DNA from: Shewanella vesiculosa | GTDB taxonomy: Bacteria; Pseudomonadota; Gammaproteobacteria; Enterobacterales; Shewanellaceae | Assembly: GCF_021560015.1 (NCBI RefSeq) | Contig: NZ_CP073588.1 | Coordinates: forward strand, 930,001-994,000 | Length of the DNA: 64,000 nucleotides | Direction: 5' to 3' | Shown here: positions 45,729 through 56,305 of the stretch, piece by piece | How the letters are laid out: each line of letters opens with the position of its first letter | Numbering within the stretch: the stretch's first letter is position 1 | Notes under the pieces: generated by a model | Databases searched by the model: none | Told to the model about the DNA's origin: nothing | What the model saw: the letters and a program-made list of their open reading frames with translations, nothing else | Position numbers and translations under genes: made by a program

Positions 45729-48700
45729 TATTAACTGACTTATCGGTTAAAAGGCCGGTCTTAGCATCTGTAATCAGTATTTTGCTTATTGTATTGGGTC
45801 TGGTGTCTTTTGGTAAATTACCGCTGCGTGAATATCCCAATATCGATCCACCGATTGTGTCGGTGGAAACCAGTTATCGTGGTGCCAGTGCATCGGTAGT
45901 CGAAAGCCGGATTACTCAGCTTATTGAAGATCAAATTAGTGGCGTAGAAGGCATTCGTCATATCAGCTCGTCCAGTAGTGATGGGCGCTCAAGTGTGACC
46001 ATTGAGTTTGATATTAATCGTGATATTGAGGCCGCAACCAATGATGTGCGTGATCGCATTTCTGGTTTACTTGAAAGGCTACCTATAGAAGCGGACGCCC
46101 CATCGATTTATAAAGCGAACGGCGGCGATGAAGTGATCATGTGGCTCAATTTGGTATCAGACCAAATGGATATTTTACAGCTCACTGATTATGCCAACCG
46201 TTATCTAGTGGATCGTTTTTCGGTGATTGATGGCGTATCAACACTGCGCTTAGGTGGCGGTAAGGTATATGCCTTACGGATCTGGATTGACCGTCAGGCA
46301 TTAGCCTCGCGTAACTTAACCGTATCAGACGTTGAAGCAGCATTGCGGGCAGAAAACGTAGAATTACCCGCCGGTTCAATTGAATCAAAAGAACGTATTT
46401 TTACCGTGCGTTTAGACAGAGTATTCAAAACCGCAGAAGATTTTTCAAACTTGGTGATAACCCAAGGTAAGGATGGCTACTTAGTTAAACTTGGCGATGT
46501 AGCTAAGGTTGATATTGGTTCTGAAGAAGAACGGATTATGTTCCGGGGCAATAAAGAAGCAATGATTGGTTTAGGTGTCAGTAAGCAATCAACAGCCAAT
46601 ACTTTAGAAGTGGCGCGAGCGGCCAATGCCTTGGTCGATAAATTAAATCCAACCCTGCCAGCAGGGATGCACATTAAACGCTCCTACGACAGTTCAGTGT
46701 TCATTGAAGCTTCCATCGATGAGGTGTATCAAACCCTCTTTATCGCCATGGTGTTAGTTATTGTGGTGATTTATTTATTCTTAGGTTCGGTCAGGGCCAT
46801 GCTTATTCCTGCCATTACAGTACCGGTATCTTTATTGGCTACCTTTATTGTGCTGTATGCCCTTGGTTATACCATCAATTTATTAACCTTACTGGCGATG
46901 ATATTAGCGATTGGTATGGTGGTCGATGATGCCATCGTCATGCTGGAAAATATTCACAGGCGTATTGAAGATGGCGATTCACCATTGAAAGCCGCTTTTT
47001 TGGGCGCTCGTGAAGTTGCTTTTGCTGTGGTGGCGACAACTTTGGTGCTGGTTGCTGTGTTTATGCCGATTACCTTCCTCGAGGGCGATTTAGGCAAGCT
47101 GTTTAAAGAGTTTGCGGTCACCATGAGTGCTGCGGTGATTTTTTCCAGTGTTGTTGCATTAACACTGACGCCGATGATGTGTTCTAAGTTACTTAAACCG
47201 GCCGATCAAGATCCGTGGTTAGTTAAACAAGTTGATAAGATGATGAATATTTTATCTGGCTGGTATTTGACCACCCTGAAAATAGGCATGAAAAGCCCTG
47301 TTCTAGTATCGCTGGTTGTATTAATTGCCTTTGCATTTAGTGGTTTTTTACTCAATAAAGTGCCACAAGAGTTCGCGCCGCAAGAAGACCGTGGTTCCAT
47401 GTTCTTAATGGTAAATGGTCCGCAAGGGGCGAGCTTTGAATATATTGAAAAATATATGGATGAAGTAGAAGGACGCTTAATGCCATTGGTTGAAAGCGGT
47501 GAAATTAAGCGTTTATTGATCCGTGCTCCGCGTGGGTTTGGAGGCTCCTCTGATTTCTCCAATGGTATGGCGATTATTGTTCTTGAAGATTGGGCTGAAC
47601 GTCGAAGTGCTAACGAGATCATTGTTGATATTCGCAGTCGTTTATCTGACTTAGCCGGTATAAGGGCGTTTCCTATCATGCGCCAAGCATTTGGCCGTGG
47701 TGTGGGGAAACCGGTGCAGTTTGTGATTGGTGGCCCTAGCTATGAAGAACTGGCTCAGTGGCGCGATATCATGATAGAAAAAGCCAAAGAAAATCATAAG
47801 CTCATTGGCTTAGATCATGATTATCAAGAGACTAAACCACAGTTGCGGGTAGTGATTGATCGTGAACGAGCAGCAGACTTAGGTGTGTCAATTTCTCATA
47901 TTGGTAGAACACTCGAGTCGATGTTAGGTTCTCGTTTAGTGACCACCTTTATGCGCGATGGTGAAGAGTACGATGTTATTGTAGAAGGTAATCGTGAGAA
48001 TCAAAGCACGGCTACCGATATGGAAAATATCTACGTGCGTTCAGATCGTTCTCAAGAATTGATCCCTTTATCTAATTTAGTTTCAATTGAAGAGTTCGCT
48101 GATGCCAGTTCGTTGAACCGTTATAATCGAATGCGATCAATTACCTTAGAAGCTAATTTGGCAGAAGATTATAGTTTAGGGGAAGCGTTAGACTACCTGA
48201 ATGATTTGGCTGCAACCTATTTGCCTGCCGAAGCGGTCATAAGTTACAAAGGTCCATCACTTGACTACCAAGATTCTGGTAGCTCAATGAACTTTGTCTT
48301 TTTATTGGCGTTAGGGATTGTATTTTTGGTTTTGGCGGCTCAATTTGAGAGCTTTATTCATCCCATGGTCATTATGTTAACCGTGCCACTAGCCACCTTA
48401 GGTGCACTCGTGGGGCTTTGGTTAACAGGTCAAAGTCTGAATATATACAGCCAAATTGGTATTATTATGTTGATAGGATTAGCGGCTAAAAATGGTATTT
48501 TGATCGTTGAGTTTTCAAATCAGCTGCGCGATCGCGGAGTTGAATTTCAACAAGCCATTTTACAAGCATCAACACAACGACTCCGACCTATCCTAATGAC
48601 AGGTATCACGACAGCAGCAGGTGCGATTCCGTTAGTGATGGCGTCTGGAGCCGGTGCTGAAACTCGCTTTGTTATTGGTGTTGTTGTGTTATCGGGGATT

Positions 48701-48820
48701 TTATTAGCAACATTCTTTACCTTGATTGTCATCCCGGTTGCATACAGCTTATTTGCCCGTAACAGTAGCTCTCCTGAAGCGGTGGCCAAACAGTTGGAAA
48801 TCGAATTACAAGACGATTGA
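45725..48820 (+). CDS. RND-family multidrug efflux pump (HAE1/AcrB type)
   Basis: The protein has the two-fold repeat of six membrane helices plus large periplasmic loops. Visible are the first helix motif (KRPVLASVISILLIVLG), GRSSVTIEFDINRDIEAATNDVRD split across the porter domain (TIEFDINRDIEAA), the proton-relay Asp pair in AIGMVVDDAIVMLENI and the C-terminal IGLAAKNGILIVEF. The 1031 residues are complete. No outer-membrane channel gene follows, so a shared TolC-type channel is likely. Substrates are unknown. Confidence 0.95.
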   Translation: MILTDLSVKRPVLASVISILLIVLGLVSFGKLPLREYPNIDPPIVSVETSYRGASASVVESRITQLIEDQISGVEGIRHISSSSSDGRSSVTIEFDINRDIEAATNDVRDRISGLLERLPIEADAPSIYKANGGDEVIMWLNLVSDQMDILQLTDYANRYLVDRFSVIDGVSTLRLGGGKVYALRIWIDRQALASRNLTVSDVEAALRAENVELPAGSIESKERIFTVRLDRVFKTAEDFSNLVITQGKDGYLVKLGDVAKVDIGSEEERIMFRGNKEAMIGLGVSKQSTANTLEVARAANALVDKLNPTLPAGMHIKRSYDSSVFIEASIDEVYQTLFIAMVLVIVVIYLFLGSVRAMLIPAITVPVSLLATFIVLYALGYTINLLTLLAMILAIGMVVDDAIVMLENIHRRIEDGDSPLKAAFLGAREVAFAVVATTLVLVAVFMPITFLEGDLGKLFKEFAVTMSAAVIFSSVVALTLTPMMCSKLLKPADQDPWLVKQVDKMMNILSGWYLTTLKIGMKSPVLVSLVVLIAFAFSGFLLNKVPQEFAPQEDRGSMFLMVNGPQGASFEYIEKYMDEVEGRLMPLVESGEIKRLLIRAPRGFGGSSDFSNGMAIIVLEDWAERRSANEIIVDIRSRLSDLAGIRAFPIMRQAFGRGVGKPVQFVIGGPSYEELAQWRDIMIEKAKENHKLIGLDHDYQETKPQLRVVIDRERAADLGVSISHIGRTLESMLGSRLVTTFMRDGEEYDVIVEGNRENQSTATDMENIYVRSDRSQELIPLSNLVSIEEFADASSLNRYNRMRSITLEANLAEDYSLGEALDYLNDLAATYLPAEAVISYKGPSLDYQDSGSSMNFVFLLALGIVFLVLAAQFESFIHPMVIMLTVPLATLGALVGLWLTGQSLNIYSQIGIIMLIGLAAKNGILIVEFSNQLRDRGVEFQQAILQASTQRLRPILMTGITTAAGAIPLVMASGAGAETRFVIGVVVLSGILLATFFTLIVIPVAYSLFARNSSSPEAVAKQLEIELQDD

Positions 48821-48850
48821 TCCTAGTTTGACACGATAATAAGCACAACC

Positions 48851-48883
48851 AAAAGCCAGTCATTTTCATGACTGGCTTTTTGT
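48851..48883 (+). terminator. Terminator after the RND gene
   Basis: AAAAGCCAGTCAT (48851-48863) / ATGACTGGCTTTT (48868-48880), 4-base loop, then further T residues. Confidence 0.88.
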
Positions 48884-49127
48884 TTACTCATCTCAGAATA
48901 ATCTAGTCTATTGTAAGTTGATTCAAGGTGGTTGGCAGTGCAAGCTACTGTTTTAAAAGTGTTTTAATACTAACTTGAGGTGGCTTATTGTATTAGGTTA
49001 CATTGGCTGGCGTGAACAGTTCAGTACACCTTGCCAGCATGAATATCCGCGCGGCTATAGATTAAACCCAAGTGAAGTAATATGTTGAGTTTAACAATCT
49101 GTTCATCCTAACGCGGTCAAATATTGA

Positions 49128-49559
49128 CTATTTGCCACGAAGAATAAGGCAGCTTGCGGTGGCTGTGGCCAATAGTTTACCGTCTTCGGTGGTTAAGGTT
49201 GCTTCTGCAATGCCCAGAGATGTAGACAAGTTCATTACGCTACCTTTAGCCAATAAGCGTTGCTTTTGAGGCACAGGGCGGACCATTTTAATATTTAAAT
49301 CTATGGTTGAATAACCGACACCTGCGGGTAATGCAGAGTGCACAGCACATGCTGTAGCTGAATCAAGAACCGTTGCAGCAAAACCCCCATGCACGCCGCC
49401 CATTGGGTTGAGATGGCGCTCATCAGCGAAAGCTTCAAAAGTGACACTGCCTTCGCTTACCGCAATCGCGTTCATTGGCATAGTTTGGGTGATTGAAGGG
49501 GCAGGGATGTCGCCATTAAGCATGGCTTGCATCAATTGTAATCCAGTAAGGTGTTTCAT
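49128..49559 (-). CDS. PaaI-type hotdog thioesterase
   Basis: The 143-residue protein shows the hotdog motif of the PaaI family (HLNPMGGVHGGFAATVLDSA) and the later STIDLNIKMVRPV. Family members hydrolyse acyl-CoA thioesters. It lies downstream of fadE on the same strand with a terminator between them; a link to fatty acid breakdown is plausible. Confidence 0.85.
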   Translation of the reverse strand: MKHLTGLQLMQAMLNGDIPAPSITQTMPMNAIAVSEGSVTFEAFADERHLNPMGGVHGGFAATVLDSATACAVHSALPAGVGYSTIDLNIKMVRPVPQKQRLLAKGSVMNLSTSLGIAEATLTTEDGKLLATATASCLILRGK

Positions 49560-49596
49560 CTTAGTCCTTTAGTTATCTGAATAATTTATTACTATA

Positions 49597-49631
49597 AAAA
49601 AGGGTAAAGCTTACGCTTTACCCTTTTTATT
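49597..49631 (-). terminator. Terminator after fadE
   Basis: A stem AAAGGGTAAAGC / GCTTTACCCTTT lies in the 93-base gap downstream of the fadE stop and upstream of the thioesterase gene. A and T runs flank it, so it works on either strand. Confidence 0.8.
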
Positions 49632-49652
49632 TTTAGGTTTTAAACCTAGCAG

Positions 49653-52100
49653 CTAAGCTGCTTTCTCTTGCTTAGCTTTTGGTGCAAGTTGTGCTTGAAG
49701 CTCATTGGTATCGAAGTCATCAACGTTAATTGATTTCAAACGTCCAATTTCAGCTCGTTCAAGTAAAGCGATTTCGCTGTCGCTTAACACACCAAGCGCT
49801 TTACCTTCTGCAGCAACTTTATCTAACCACATAAATGGTAGACGTTTACCAGCAGCTTTACAGACTTTGTCATAGAGTGGTTCTGCCGCTAGGATATCTT
49901 TGAACGTCTGTTCTTGGATACCGACTGGATTGAACTCAGAAGCAGTCCAGAACTGGCCTTTACCTAAACGGTCACGACTCGCACAAGGCGTTTGCATGAT
50001 CTTAGCCACTTTATGATCTAACACATCACTAGGACGCTTAATTGGGCGACCGAATGGGAAGATTACCGCACGTAGTGCAATGCCTAAACCCATTGGGAAG
50101 TTGTTAAGCAAGTCATCTAATGAATCTTGTAACTTGTATAATGAATCTTCAACAGCCCATTGCACTAAAGGTAAATCTTCAGTTAAACGGCCATCGTCTT
50201 CATAACGCTTAAGCGTGGCAGAAGTTAGATACAATTGGCTCAGTAAATCACCTAAGCGGGCAGAAATACGTTCTTTGCGCTTTAGGTTGCCACCCAGTGT
50301 CGCCATGGCCAAATCAGATAATAGCGCTAAGTTTGCACTGAAACGGTTCATCTGTTGATAATAACGTTTTGTTTTATCTGAGTAAGGGCTATTGGTGAAG
50401 TAAGATGAGGTAACACCCATCCAGAAACTACGAATAAAGTTCGACGTTGCAAAACCAATATGACCAAAGATAGCTGAATCAAAGTTAGCTAAGCCACGGT
50501 TTGCATCAGTATCAAACGCTGATTCCATTTCGGCCAATACATATGGATGACAGCGGATAGCACCTTGTCCATAAATAATCATTGAACGCGTTAGAATGTT
50601 TGCACCTTCAACAGTAATGGCGATTGGAGCAGCTTGATAGCCACGACCTAAATAGTTATTTGGGCCAAGACAGACGCCTTTACCACCATGAATGTCCATT
50701 GCATCAATAATACATTTCTGCATTCTGTCGGTTAAGTGATACTTAACGATGGCAGAGATAACTGAAGGTTTTTCACCTAAATCGATGGCAGTTGTGGTTA
50801 AGGTTGCAACGGCATCCATTAAATATGCGTTACCGCCGATACGGGCCATTGGCTCTTCGATACCTTCTAATTTACCGATAGGTAATTTAAATTGGCGACG
50901 AATACGTGCATAAGCACCTGTCGCAACAGCGGCAGTTTTAACGCCACCGGCTGAGTTTGAAGGTAAGGTAATACCACGACCAACAGACAGACACTCAACC
51001 AACATTCTCCATCCTTGGCCGGCCATTTCTGGGCCACCAATAATGAAGCTTAATGGTACAAACACTTCGTTACCGCGTGTAGGACCATTTTGGAACATAC
51101 AGTTCAATGGGAAGTGACGACGACCGGTTTCAACACCTGGAATGTCAGTTGGAATAAGGGCACAAGTAATGCCTAATTCTTCTTTATCACCTAGTAGGTG
51201 CTCAGGGTCGCGTAGTTTAAAGGCCAGGCCTAATACAGTCGCGACTGGTGCTAACGTAATATAACGTTTGTTCCATGTTAGCTTCATACCAAGCACTTCT
51301 TCGCCTTGGAATTCACCTTTACACACCACACCAAAGTCTGGAATTGAGCCAGCATCACTGCCTGCTTCAGGGCTAGTCAGTGCAAAACATGGCACGTCTA
51401 TACCTTTAGCTAAACGAGGTAAATAGTGATCTTGCTGCTCTTTGGTACCATAGTGCTGTAAAAGCTCGCCAGGGCCTAATGAGTTAGGAACACCAACAGT
51501 AGAGGCTAATTCACTGCTGACGCCAGCAAGCTTTTGTAATACGCATGACTGGGCATAAGCTGAATATTCAAGACCACCAAATTTCTTCTTGATGATCATC
51601 GCGAAGAAGCCATGATCTTTTAAGAATTGCCAGATTTCTGGAGGCAAATCGCCTAATTGATGTGATACCTGATGTTGATTAGTCATTTTACAGACTTCTT
51701 CAACAGGACCATCTAGGAATGCTTGTTCATCGGCAGTTAAACGCGCTTTAGGATAGTTGTGTAATTTGCTCCAGTTAGGGTTACCGGCAAATAAATCAGC
51801 TTCCCACCACGTTGTACCTGCTTCAATGGCTTCTTTCTCTGTAGAAGACATTTCAGGCATGATACCGCGATACACTTTTAGCAGCGGACGACTGATAAAG
51901 TTTTGTCTGAATGATTTAATATTGAGTGGCAGCGCAATAACAAGGAATACAATCCATGTAATTACACCAATAATGTCCAAGGTGCTACCGACGACTAACA
52001 CAATTGCCGCAGCAATCGTGGTTGATAATAGCGATACTCTTAAGTATGCCATAGCGCCGAGCACAAAGATCATCGCGATGATCCAAAGTAGGGTGGTCAC
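49653..52100 (-). CDS. fadE: Acyl-CoA dehydrogenase FadE
   Basis: FadE performs the first step of fatty acid beta-oxidation, acyl-CoA to 2-enoyl-CoA. The N-terminus has two hydrophobic helices, typical of the FadE type (815 residues; E. coli 814). Acyl-CoA dehydrogenase signatures are [37 protein letters not shown] (FAD and substrate region) and [22 protein letters not shown]. The start is GTG at 52100 with SD AAGGAG; an in-frame ATG at 52157 has no SD and would add residues unlike the family. Confidence 0.94.
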   Translation of the reverse strand: MTTLLWIIAMIFVLGAMAYLRVSLLSTTIAAAIVLVVGSTLDIIGVITWIVFLVIALPLNIKSFRQNFISRPLLKVYRGIMPEMSSTEKEAIEAGTTWWEADLFAGNPNWSKLHNYPKARLTADEQAFLDGPVEEVCKMTNQHQVSHQLGDLPPEIWQFLKDHGFFAMIIKKKFGGLEYSAYAQSCVLQKLAGVSSELASTVGVPNSLGPGELLQHYGTKEQQDHYLPRLAKGIDVPCFALTSPEAGSDAGSIPDFGVVCKGEFQGEEVLGMKLTWNKRYITLAPVATVLGLAFKLRDPEHLLGDKEELGITCALIPTDIPGVETGRRHFPLNCMFQNGPTRGNEVFVPLSFIIGGPEMAGQGWRMLVECLSVGRGITLPSNSAGGVKTAAVATGAYARIRRQFKLPIGKLEGIEEPMARIGGNAYLMDAVATLTTTAIDLGEKPSVISAIVKYHLTDRMQKCIIDAMDIHGGKGVCLGPNNYLGRGYQAAPIAITVEGANILTRSMIIYGQGAIRCHPYVLAEMESAFDTDANRGLANFDSAIFGHIGFATSNFIRSFWMGVTSSYFTNSPYSDKTKRYYQQMNRFSANLALLSDLAMATLGGNLKRKERISARLGDLLSQLYLTSATLKRYEDDGRLTEDLPLVQWAVEDSLYKLQDSLDDLLNNFPMGLGIALRAVIFPFGRPIKRPSDVLDHKVAKIMQTPCASRDRLGKGQFWTASEFNPVGIQEQTFKDILAAEPLYDKVCKAAGKRLPFMWLDKVAAEGKALGVLSDSEIALLERAEIGRLKSINVDDFDTNELQAQLAPKAKQEKAA

Positions 52101-52346
52101 TGTACTTCTCCTTAAAGCTATATGTAGGCAAAATAGCTTATTTATTGTTGATCTCATTCACAGGAATGATCGTGGTCGGACCTGTGTCACATAAAAGTTA
52201 ACCTTATGCCGCCTCGATTACAAGCCTTTTTCAAACAATTGTTTAAATATTTGTGTGTCAGAAATATTCCACTCAATTGGCTTACTCGATACAATACGCT
52301 TATGAAAAGTGTTTAGCTCAATATAGCAACAGAAAAGGCAAGGCTA

Positions 52347-53123
52347 ATGTGTGAATTACTGGCGATGAGCGCGAATGTGCCAACGGATATTGTTTTTAGT
52401 TTTACAGGCTTAGCTGAGCGTGGTGGAGTAACGGGTCCTCATGTTGATGGCTGGGGAATTACCTTTTATGAAGGTAAAGGAAACCGCACATTTAAAGACG
52501 CTTGTCCTAGTAGTCAATCACATATTGCACAGCTGATAAAGTCATATCCAATTAAAAGTGAAATTGTCATTAGTCATATTCGCCAAGCGAATCGAGGCTG
52601 CGTATCCTTAGTCAATACCCATCCTTTTAGTCGTGAGTTATGGGGCCGTTATTGGACTTATGCCCACAATGGCCAATTGACCGATTACCACTCAAGATTC
52701 ATCGTTTCTCGATTTCAACCTGTAGGTGATACAGACAGTGAATTAGCTTTTTGCTGGATTTTAGAATCTGTGGTCAATAAGTTTGGTGAGCATGAGCCTG
52801 ATAATCTCGATGATGTGTTTGATTATATCAGTCAACTTGCTGATGAAATAAGACAGTTAGGCGTGTTTAATATGTTGTTGAGTAATGGCATTGATTTGAT
52901 GACATATTGTACCAACAACTTATGCCATATCACGCGCCGTGCACCGTTTGGAAAGGCAACTTTAATTGATACCGATGTGGTCATTGATTTTAGTCAAGAA
53001 ACCACGCCAAACGACGTGGTAACCGTTATTGCAACTAGGCCACTGACCAATAACGAAAATTGGGTTGTGTTACAGCCAGGTGAGTGGAAGTTATTTAGAA
53101 AAGGTGAGTTAATCCTCCGCTAA
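52347..53123 (+). CDS. Class II glutamine amidotransferase (YafJ-like)
   Basis: The mature N-terminal nucleophile is Cys2 (MCELLAMSAN). Other Ntn-amidotransferase features are present: HVDGWGITFYEGKG, SHIRQANRG, NTHPFSRELWGRYWTYAHNGQL and VGDTDSELAFCWIL. The 258 residues are as expected. The physiological substrate of YafJ-like proteins is not known. Its 3' end overlaps the convergent DUF3108 gene by 15 bases. Confidence 0.88.
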   Translation: MCELLAMSANVPTDIVFSFTGLAERGGVTGPHVDGWGITFYEGKGNRTFKDACPSSQSHIAQLIKSYPIKSEIVISHIRQANRGCVSLVNTHPFSRELWGRYWTYAHNGQLTDYHSRFIVSRFQPVGDTDSELAFCWILESVVNKFGEHEPDNLDDVFDYISQLADEIRQLGVFNMLLSNGIDLMTYCTNNLCHITRRAPFGKATLIDTDVVIDFSQETTPNDVVTVIATRPLTNNENWVVLQPGEWKLFRKGELILR

Positions 53124-54101
53124 TTGCTTTATTTCATCTAATTCTGACTCTGTGATTTGAGCACTAGTTTCAGGGTCTGTATGCAGTTCATCTACCGCTG
53201 TTGAACTTTGCTTGTTAGGGCCATCAATGAGTGTCGGTGTCATAGGTGGTAGAGGTTGCTCAAATTGGTAGTTTGCTAGCTGAATATCCAGTTGTTTACT
53301 GCCTTTTGAGAAATGGCTTAACCTCACTGGCAGATACGCTAAAGTCGGTGCCATCCAGAAAAAGGTTTGTCTTTTAGTACTGTCGCGGACAACTTCAACT
53401 TTTACGGTATCGTAAGTACCGCTTTCTATCGTGACTTTTTCTTTACCTAAGACTCGAAATTGATAGTCGTCAATTTCTTTTTCTTTCACCATTTTATAAT
53501 CTAGTGGTCGAATATTGGCCGCTAAATCCATTCTAAATTGTAATTGCACCATCAAAGGGTCAAATACTTTCTCTTGGTATGGCAGCTTTAATGCTTCTTG
53601 CTTGTAGATGGTGTGAATAAATTGTTGCCCTTTGACAAAGGCGGTTTGTTCAGTGTAATCACTACCAGTACCAGTGCGTTCTTGTATGTATCGAAATGGC
53701 ACTAATTTACCGTTTTCTAGGGTAAATTCGCTTTTAAGGTGGCGTTGATCAGATAGCATTAATAAGCTGACATCGCTGTCGAAATGATAGCTGTAAAAAC
53801 CGCTATCGGTTGCAGGTAAGCGATAATTTGCTACACCTAACTCGAAGCTACCATAAAACACCTTATAGCTAGCAGTATGGGCTGTTAAGGGTGATAAAAT
53901 GGCTGCTTGTTCCATGTCACTTAATGCCGCAGCTGGATTAACTTGTTCAAATTTTTCTGTTATGACGGCGGTTTCTGACTGATGTAATCTAGGCGTGGTT
54001 TCGCTATCAGCAATAGGTTGTTGATTGTCAGTTGCGTGTGCGTGGATCACCGGGCTAATACACAAGATTAACGTGGATAAGCGAGTTAATTTATTGACCA
54101 A
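53109..54101 (-). CDS. DUF3108 family secreted protein
   Basis: A signal peptide is evident (residues 1-23, ISPVIHAHA). The rest fits DUF3108 (TASYKVFYGSFELGVANYRL, FDPLMVQLQFRMDLA). DUF3108 proteins are periplasmic with unknown function. C-terminal 40 residues are acidic and rich in Glu/Thr. Convergent with the amidotransferase. Confidence 0.85.
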   Translation of the reverse strand: MVNKLTRLSTLILCISPVIHAHATDNQQPIADSETTPRLHQSETAVITEKFEQVNPAAALSDMEQAAILSPLTAHTASYKVFYGSFELGVANYRLPATDSGFYSYHFDSDVSLLMLSDQRHLKSEFTLENGKLVPFRYIQERTGTGSDYTEQTAFVKGQQFIHTIYKQEALKLPYQEKVFDPLMVQLQFRMDLAANIRPLDYKMVKEKEIDDYQFRVLGKEKVTIESGTYDTVKVEVVRDSTKRQTFFWMAPTLAYLPVRLSHFSKGSKQLDIQLANYQFEQPLPPMTPTLIDGPNKQSSTAVDELHTDPETSAQITESELDEIKQLAED

Positions 54102-54144
54102 AGTATTGTTACCTTCAATTTTGATAATAGTTAATAGCTTGATA

Positions 54145-54489
54145 TTAAAAGGGTAAAGTCATTACTAGGGTGGCGATATCAGGTTTCCATTGATATTGAG
54201 ACAATGAAATCTTGCCTGCGTTCACTTCTATTCCATCTAATCTTAATAATTGTTGTTGAGTTTGAAAAGCATCAGTGTTGTTAGCAAACGAGATTTTACC
54301 CTGGCTATTAATCACTCGATGCCAAGGTAAGGTTAGATTCTGTGGTGCTAATTTTAACGCCCTAGAAACGTAACGTGCTCTGCCTGGTAATCCTGCAAAG
54401 TCAGCAACAACGCCATAAGGTAACACATTGCCTTTTGGGATAAGGTTAACAATAAACCAAATGCGCTCAATTGAAGATAGGGTAGACAT
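54145..54489 (-). CDS. Alkyltransferase-like protein (ATL; MGMT-related, Trp in place of Cys)
   Basis: The 114-residue protein is the DNA-binding half of O6-alkylguanine DNA alkyltransferase (VLPYGVVADFAGLPGRARYV, then SRALKLAPQNLTLPWHRVINS). The active motif PCHRV is PWHRV, so it cannot transfer alkyl groups. ATL proteins instead flag O6-alkylguanine for nucleotide excision repair. Gene is 43 bases downstream-facing of the DUF3108 gene on the same strand. Confidence 0.9.
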   Translation of the reverse strand: MSTLSSIERIWFIVNLIPKGNVLPYGVVADFAGLPGRARYVSRALKLAPQNLTLPWHRVINSQGKISFANNTDAFQTQQQLLRLDGIEVNAGKISLSQYQWKPDIATLVMTLPF

Positions 54490-54571
54490 TAGATCCCAAA
54501 TAAACCCACTATAGATACAATAGTGATTAGATGTTGAATATTAGGCAAGGATAATAAAACATTTTCAAAAG

Positions 54572-54602
54572 TACAATCGTAATCAAGCTGATTACGATTG
54601 TA
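54572..54602. terminator. Perfect 14-bp palindrome upstream of the hemolysin III stop codon
   Basis: TACAATCGTAATCA (54572-54585) / TGATTACGATTGTA (54589-54602) with a 3-base loop. A and T run is weak on both sides. It lies between hlyIII (minus) and the ATL gene and may terminate hlyIII. Confidence 0.5.
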
Positions 54603-54636
54603 GTGTATTTTAGTTGGCGATTACCTTAGCTCACTT

Positions 54637-55320
54637 TTACAGTACGGTTAAGTAGATACACAAAAAGTGACTAATCGCACCGCCAAGAACAAATAAGTGC
54701 CATATAGCATGATTATATGGGATACGTTTACCTACATAAAATACCACGCCTAAACTATAAAATAAGCCGCCTGCGAATAATAAGCCCAAGCCTAAATCAC
54801 TCATTTTAGTGTTTAAGTCGCTTATTATAGTGACACATAACCACCCCATGGATAAATACAGCAGCACACTAAAAGCTTTAAATCGGCCAATGAACAAGGT
54901 TTTAAATATAATTCCTCCTAGAGCTAATGTCCAAATAGCCACAAGGATAATCGTGGCCTGAGAACTTTGAAGGCTAATCAGCATCATTGGAGTGTAGGTG
55001 CCTGCTATGAGCGCATAAATGGCGCAATGATCAGCCATTTTAAAGCGTTTTCGCCACAGCGCGCTTTTACTTGAGTGATACAAGGTCGATGCTAAAAATA
55101 ACGCAATAATACTGACCCCATAAATCGTTACACCTGTGATTTGTAGCAAGGTTAAATGATCTGGAGCTTTTATAAGCATCAGAATTAACCCAACAATACC
55201 TGCTATCACGCCAAGCGCATGCGATAATGCATTGGCTTGTTCTTCCCTATGGCCGTAATCTGAGCCAGAAGAAACGGTAGATGTTTGCTCTGATGTCGAG
55301 ATGTTTGATAGTGAATTCAT
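54637..55320 (-). CDS. Hemolysin III family membrane protein (YqfA/PAQR-like)
   Basis: Seven predicted membrane helices follow a 30-residue polar N-terminus. Conserved residues are HALGVIAGIVGLILML, ASTLYHSS (histidine and serine), MADHCAIYALIAGTYTP and the C-terminal HAIWHLFVLGGAISHF. The family is related to PAQR receptors; the haemolysin name is historical. The biological role is not known. Confidence 0.9.
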   Translation of the reverse strand: MNSLSNISTSEQTSTVSSGSDYGHREEQANALSHALGVIAGIVGLILMLIKAPDHLTLLQITGVTIYGVSIIALFLASTLYHSSKSALWRKRFKMADHCAIYALIAGTYTPMMLISLQSSQATIILVAIWTLALGGIIFKTLFIGRFKAFSVLLYLSMGWLCVTIISDLNTKMSDLGLGLLFAGGLFYSLGVVFYVGKRIPYNHAIWHLFVLGGAISHFLCIYLTVL

Positions 55321-55574
55321 AATATCCTGTGAATAACGCTAAAAGGATTTTGAGCAAATTGAGTTTATCAGCCCTAATATTAAATAGCTATATTTAGGTG
55401 AACACGTGTAAGCTGAAATTTAAGTCTCATACATCATGGCGTAGATCGTCTTTTTACGCTTTATTGGGTTAAGCTTTATTAATCTCATTGAGGGGTTAAC
55501 CGCATAAATAAGGTGCTATTCAATAAGGCGGTTGACGTTATACTTAGGCAATCATTATTGGCAGATTAGACTTT

Positions 55575-56189
55575 ATGTTTAAAAATAACCAACAATCCCA
55601 TTCGAGTATTTCAGCATCAACTCGCCACCACTCGCGTTGGGGAAATAAATCATTACCGCAAGCAGATGCTGTTAGTATTGATTTTGACAAAAACGTGACA
55701 CCTTTTGTAGAGTCAGAAGATGATGTTGTGGATGAACATGAGTTACAACAGCATCGCCAGCAAGTCGCTGATGATATTCAACTGCAGTTAACGGGTGTAA
55801 CAAGTTCAGTCAATCGCAACGAACCTTTGTTACAGCCTGATGAGCCAAATGCTAATGCCTTGCAACGGGCTTTGGCTGTTGTGAGTAGGAGTCCTTATCT
55901 TGCTTTACTCGTGGTATTTGTCCACCTGCTTGTGATTACATTAGTGGTGTTATTTGGACGAGTTGATATTAGTGGAATGTCAGATATTCCCGTGACTGAA
56001 CCGGCGACAAAATCGTTACCCGCCTTAAAAAGTTATCTTATTACCCAAGCAGAATACGATAAATTAGTTGAGCGAGCACAAGCCAATGCCGCGAGCCAGG
56101 TGACACAACCCAATGCTGGGATAGCTGCAGAAATGGATCAATCCGAGGTTACGCCCGTATCAGAAGTTGAGCCAATAACGACACAATGA
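55575..56189 (+). CDS. Hypothetical single-pass membrane protein
   Basis: The 204-residue protein has a polar N-terminal half with charged patches (residues 1-105), one hydrophobic segment (YLALLVVFVHLLVITLVVLF, about residues 112-131) and a periplasmic tail of about 70 residues rich in Ala, Gln and Thr. I do not recognise a family. Its start follows 250 bases of AT-rich DNA. A hairpin overlaps the stop codon. Confidence 0.6.
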   Translation: MFKNNQQSHSSISASTRHHSRWGNKSLPQADAVSIDFDKNVTPFVESEDDVVDEHELQQHRQQVADDIQLQLTGVTSSVNRNEPLLQPDEPNANALQRALAVVSRSPYLALLVVFVHLLVITLVVLFGRVDISGMSDIPVTEPATKSLPALKSYLITQAEYDKLVERAQANAASQVTQPNAGIAAEMDQSEVTPVSEVEPITTQ

Positions 56190-56213
56190 GTACCTTAGTG
56201 TACTCATTGTTTA
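56185..56213 (+). terminator. Hairpin at the 3' end of the hypothetical membrane protein gene
   Basis: CAATGAGTAC (56185-56194) / GTACTCATTG (56201-56210), 6-base loop, followed by TTT. It includes the stop codon. Confidence 0.7.
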
Positions 56214-56250
56214 TCATTAATGTCTGATAGTGAAACGATTGTCTGCGAGG

Positions 56251-56290
56251 CTATTGTTAGTGAGATTATTGTTAGTGAGATTATTGCAGT
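56251..56290. repeat. 15-bp tandem repeat, about 2.5 copies
   Basis: CTATTGTTAGTGAGA (56251-56265) and TTATTGTTAGTGAGA (56266-56280) plus a partial third copy, in the gap before the rhombosortase stop. Confidence 0.85.
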
Positions 56291-56305
56291 AAGACAGACA
56301 CAAGT

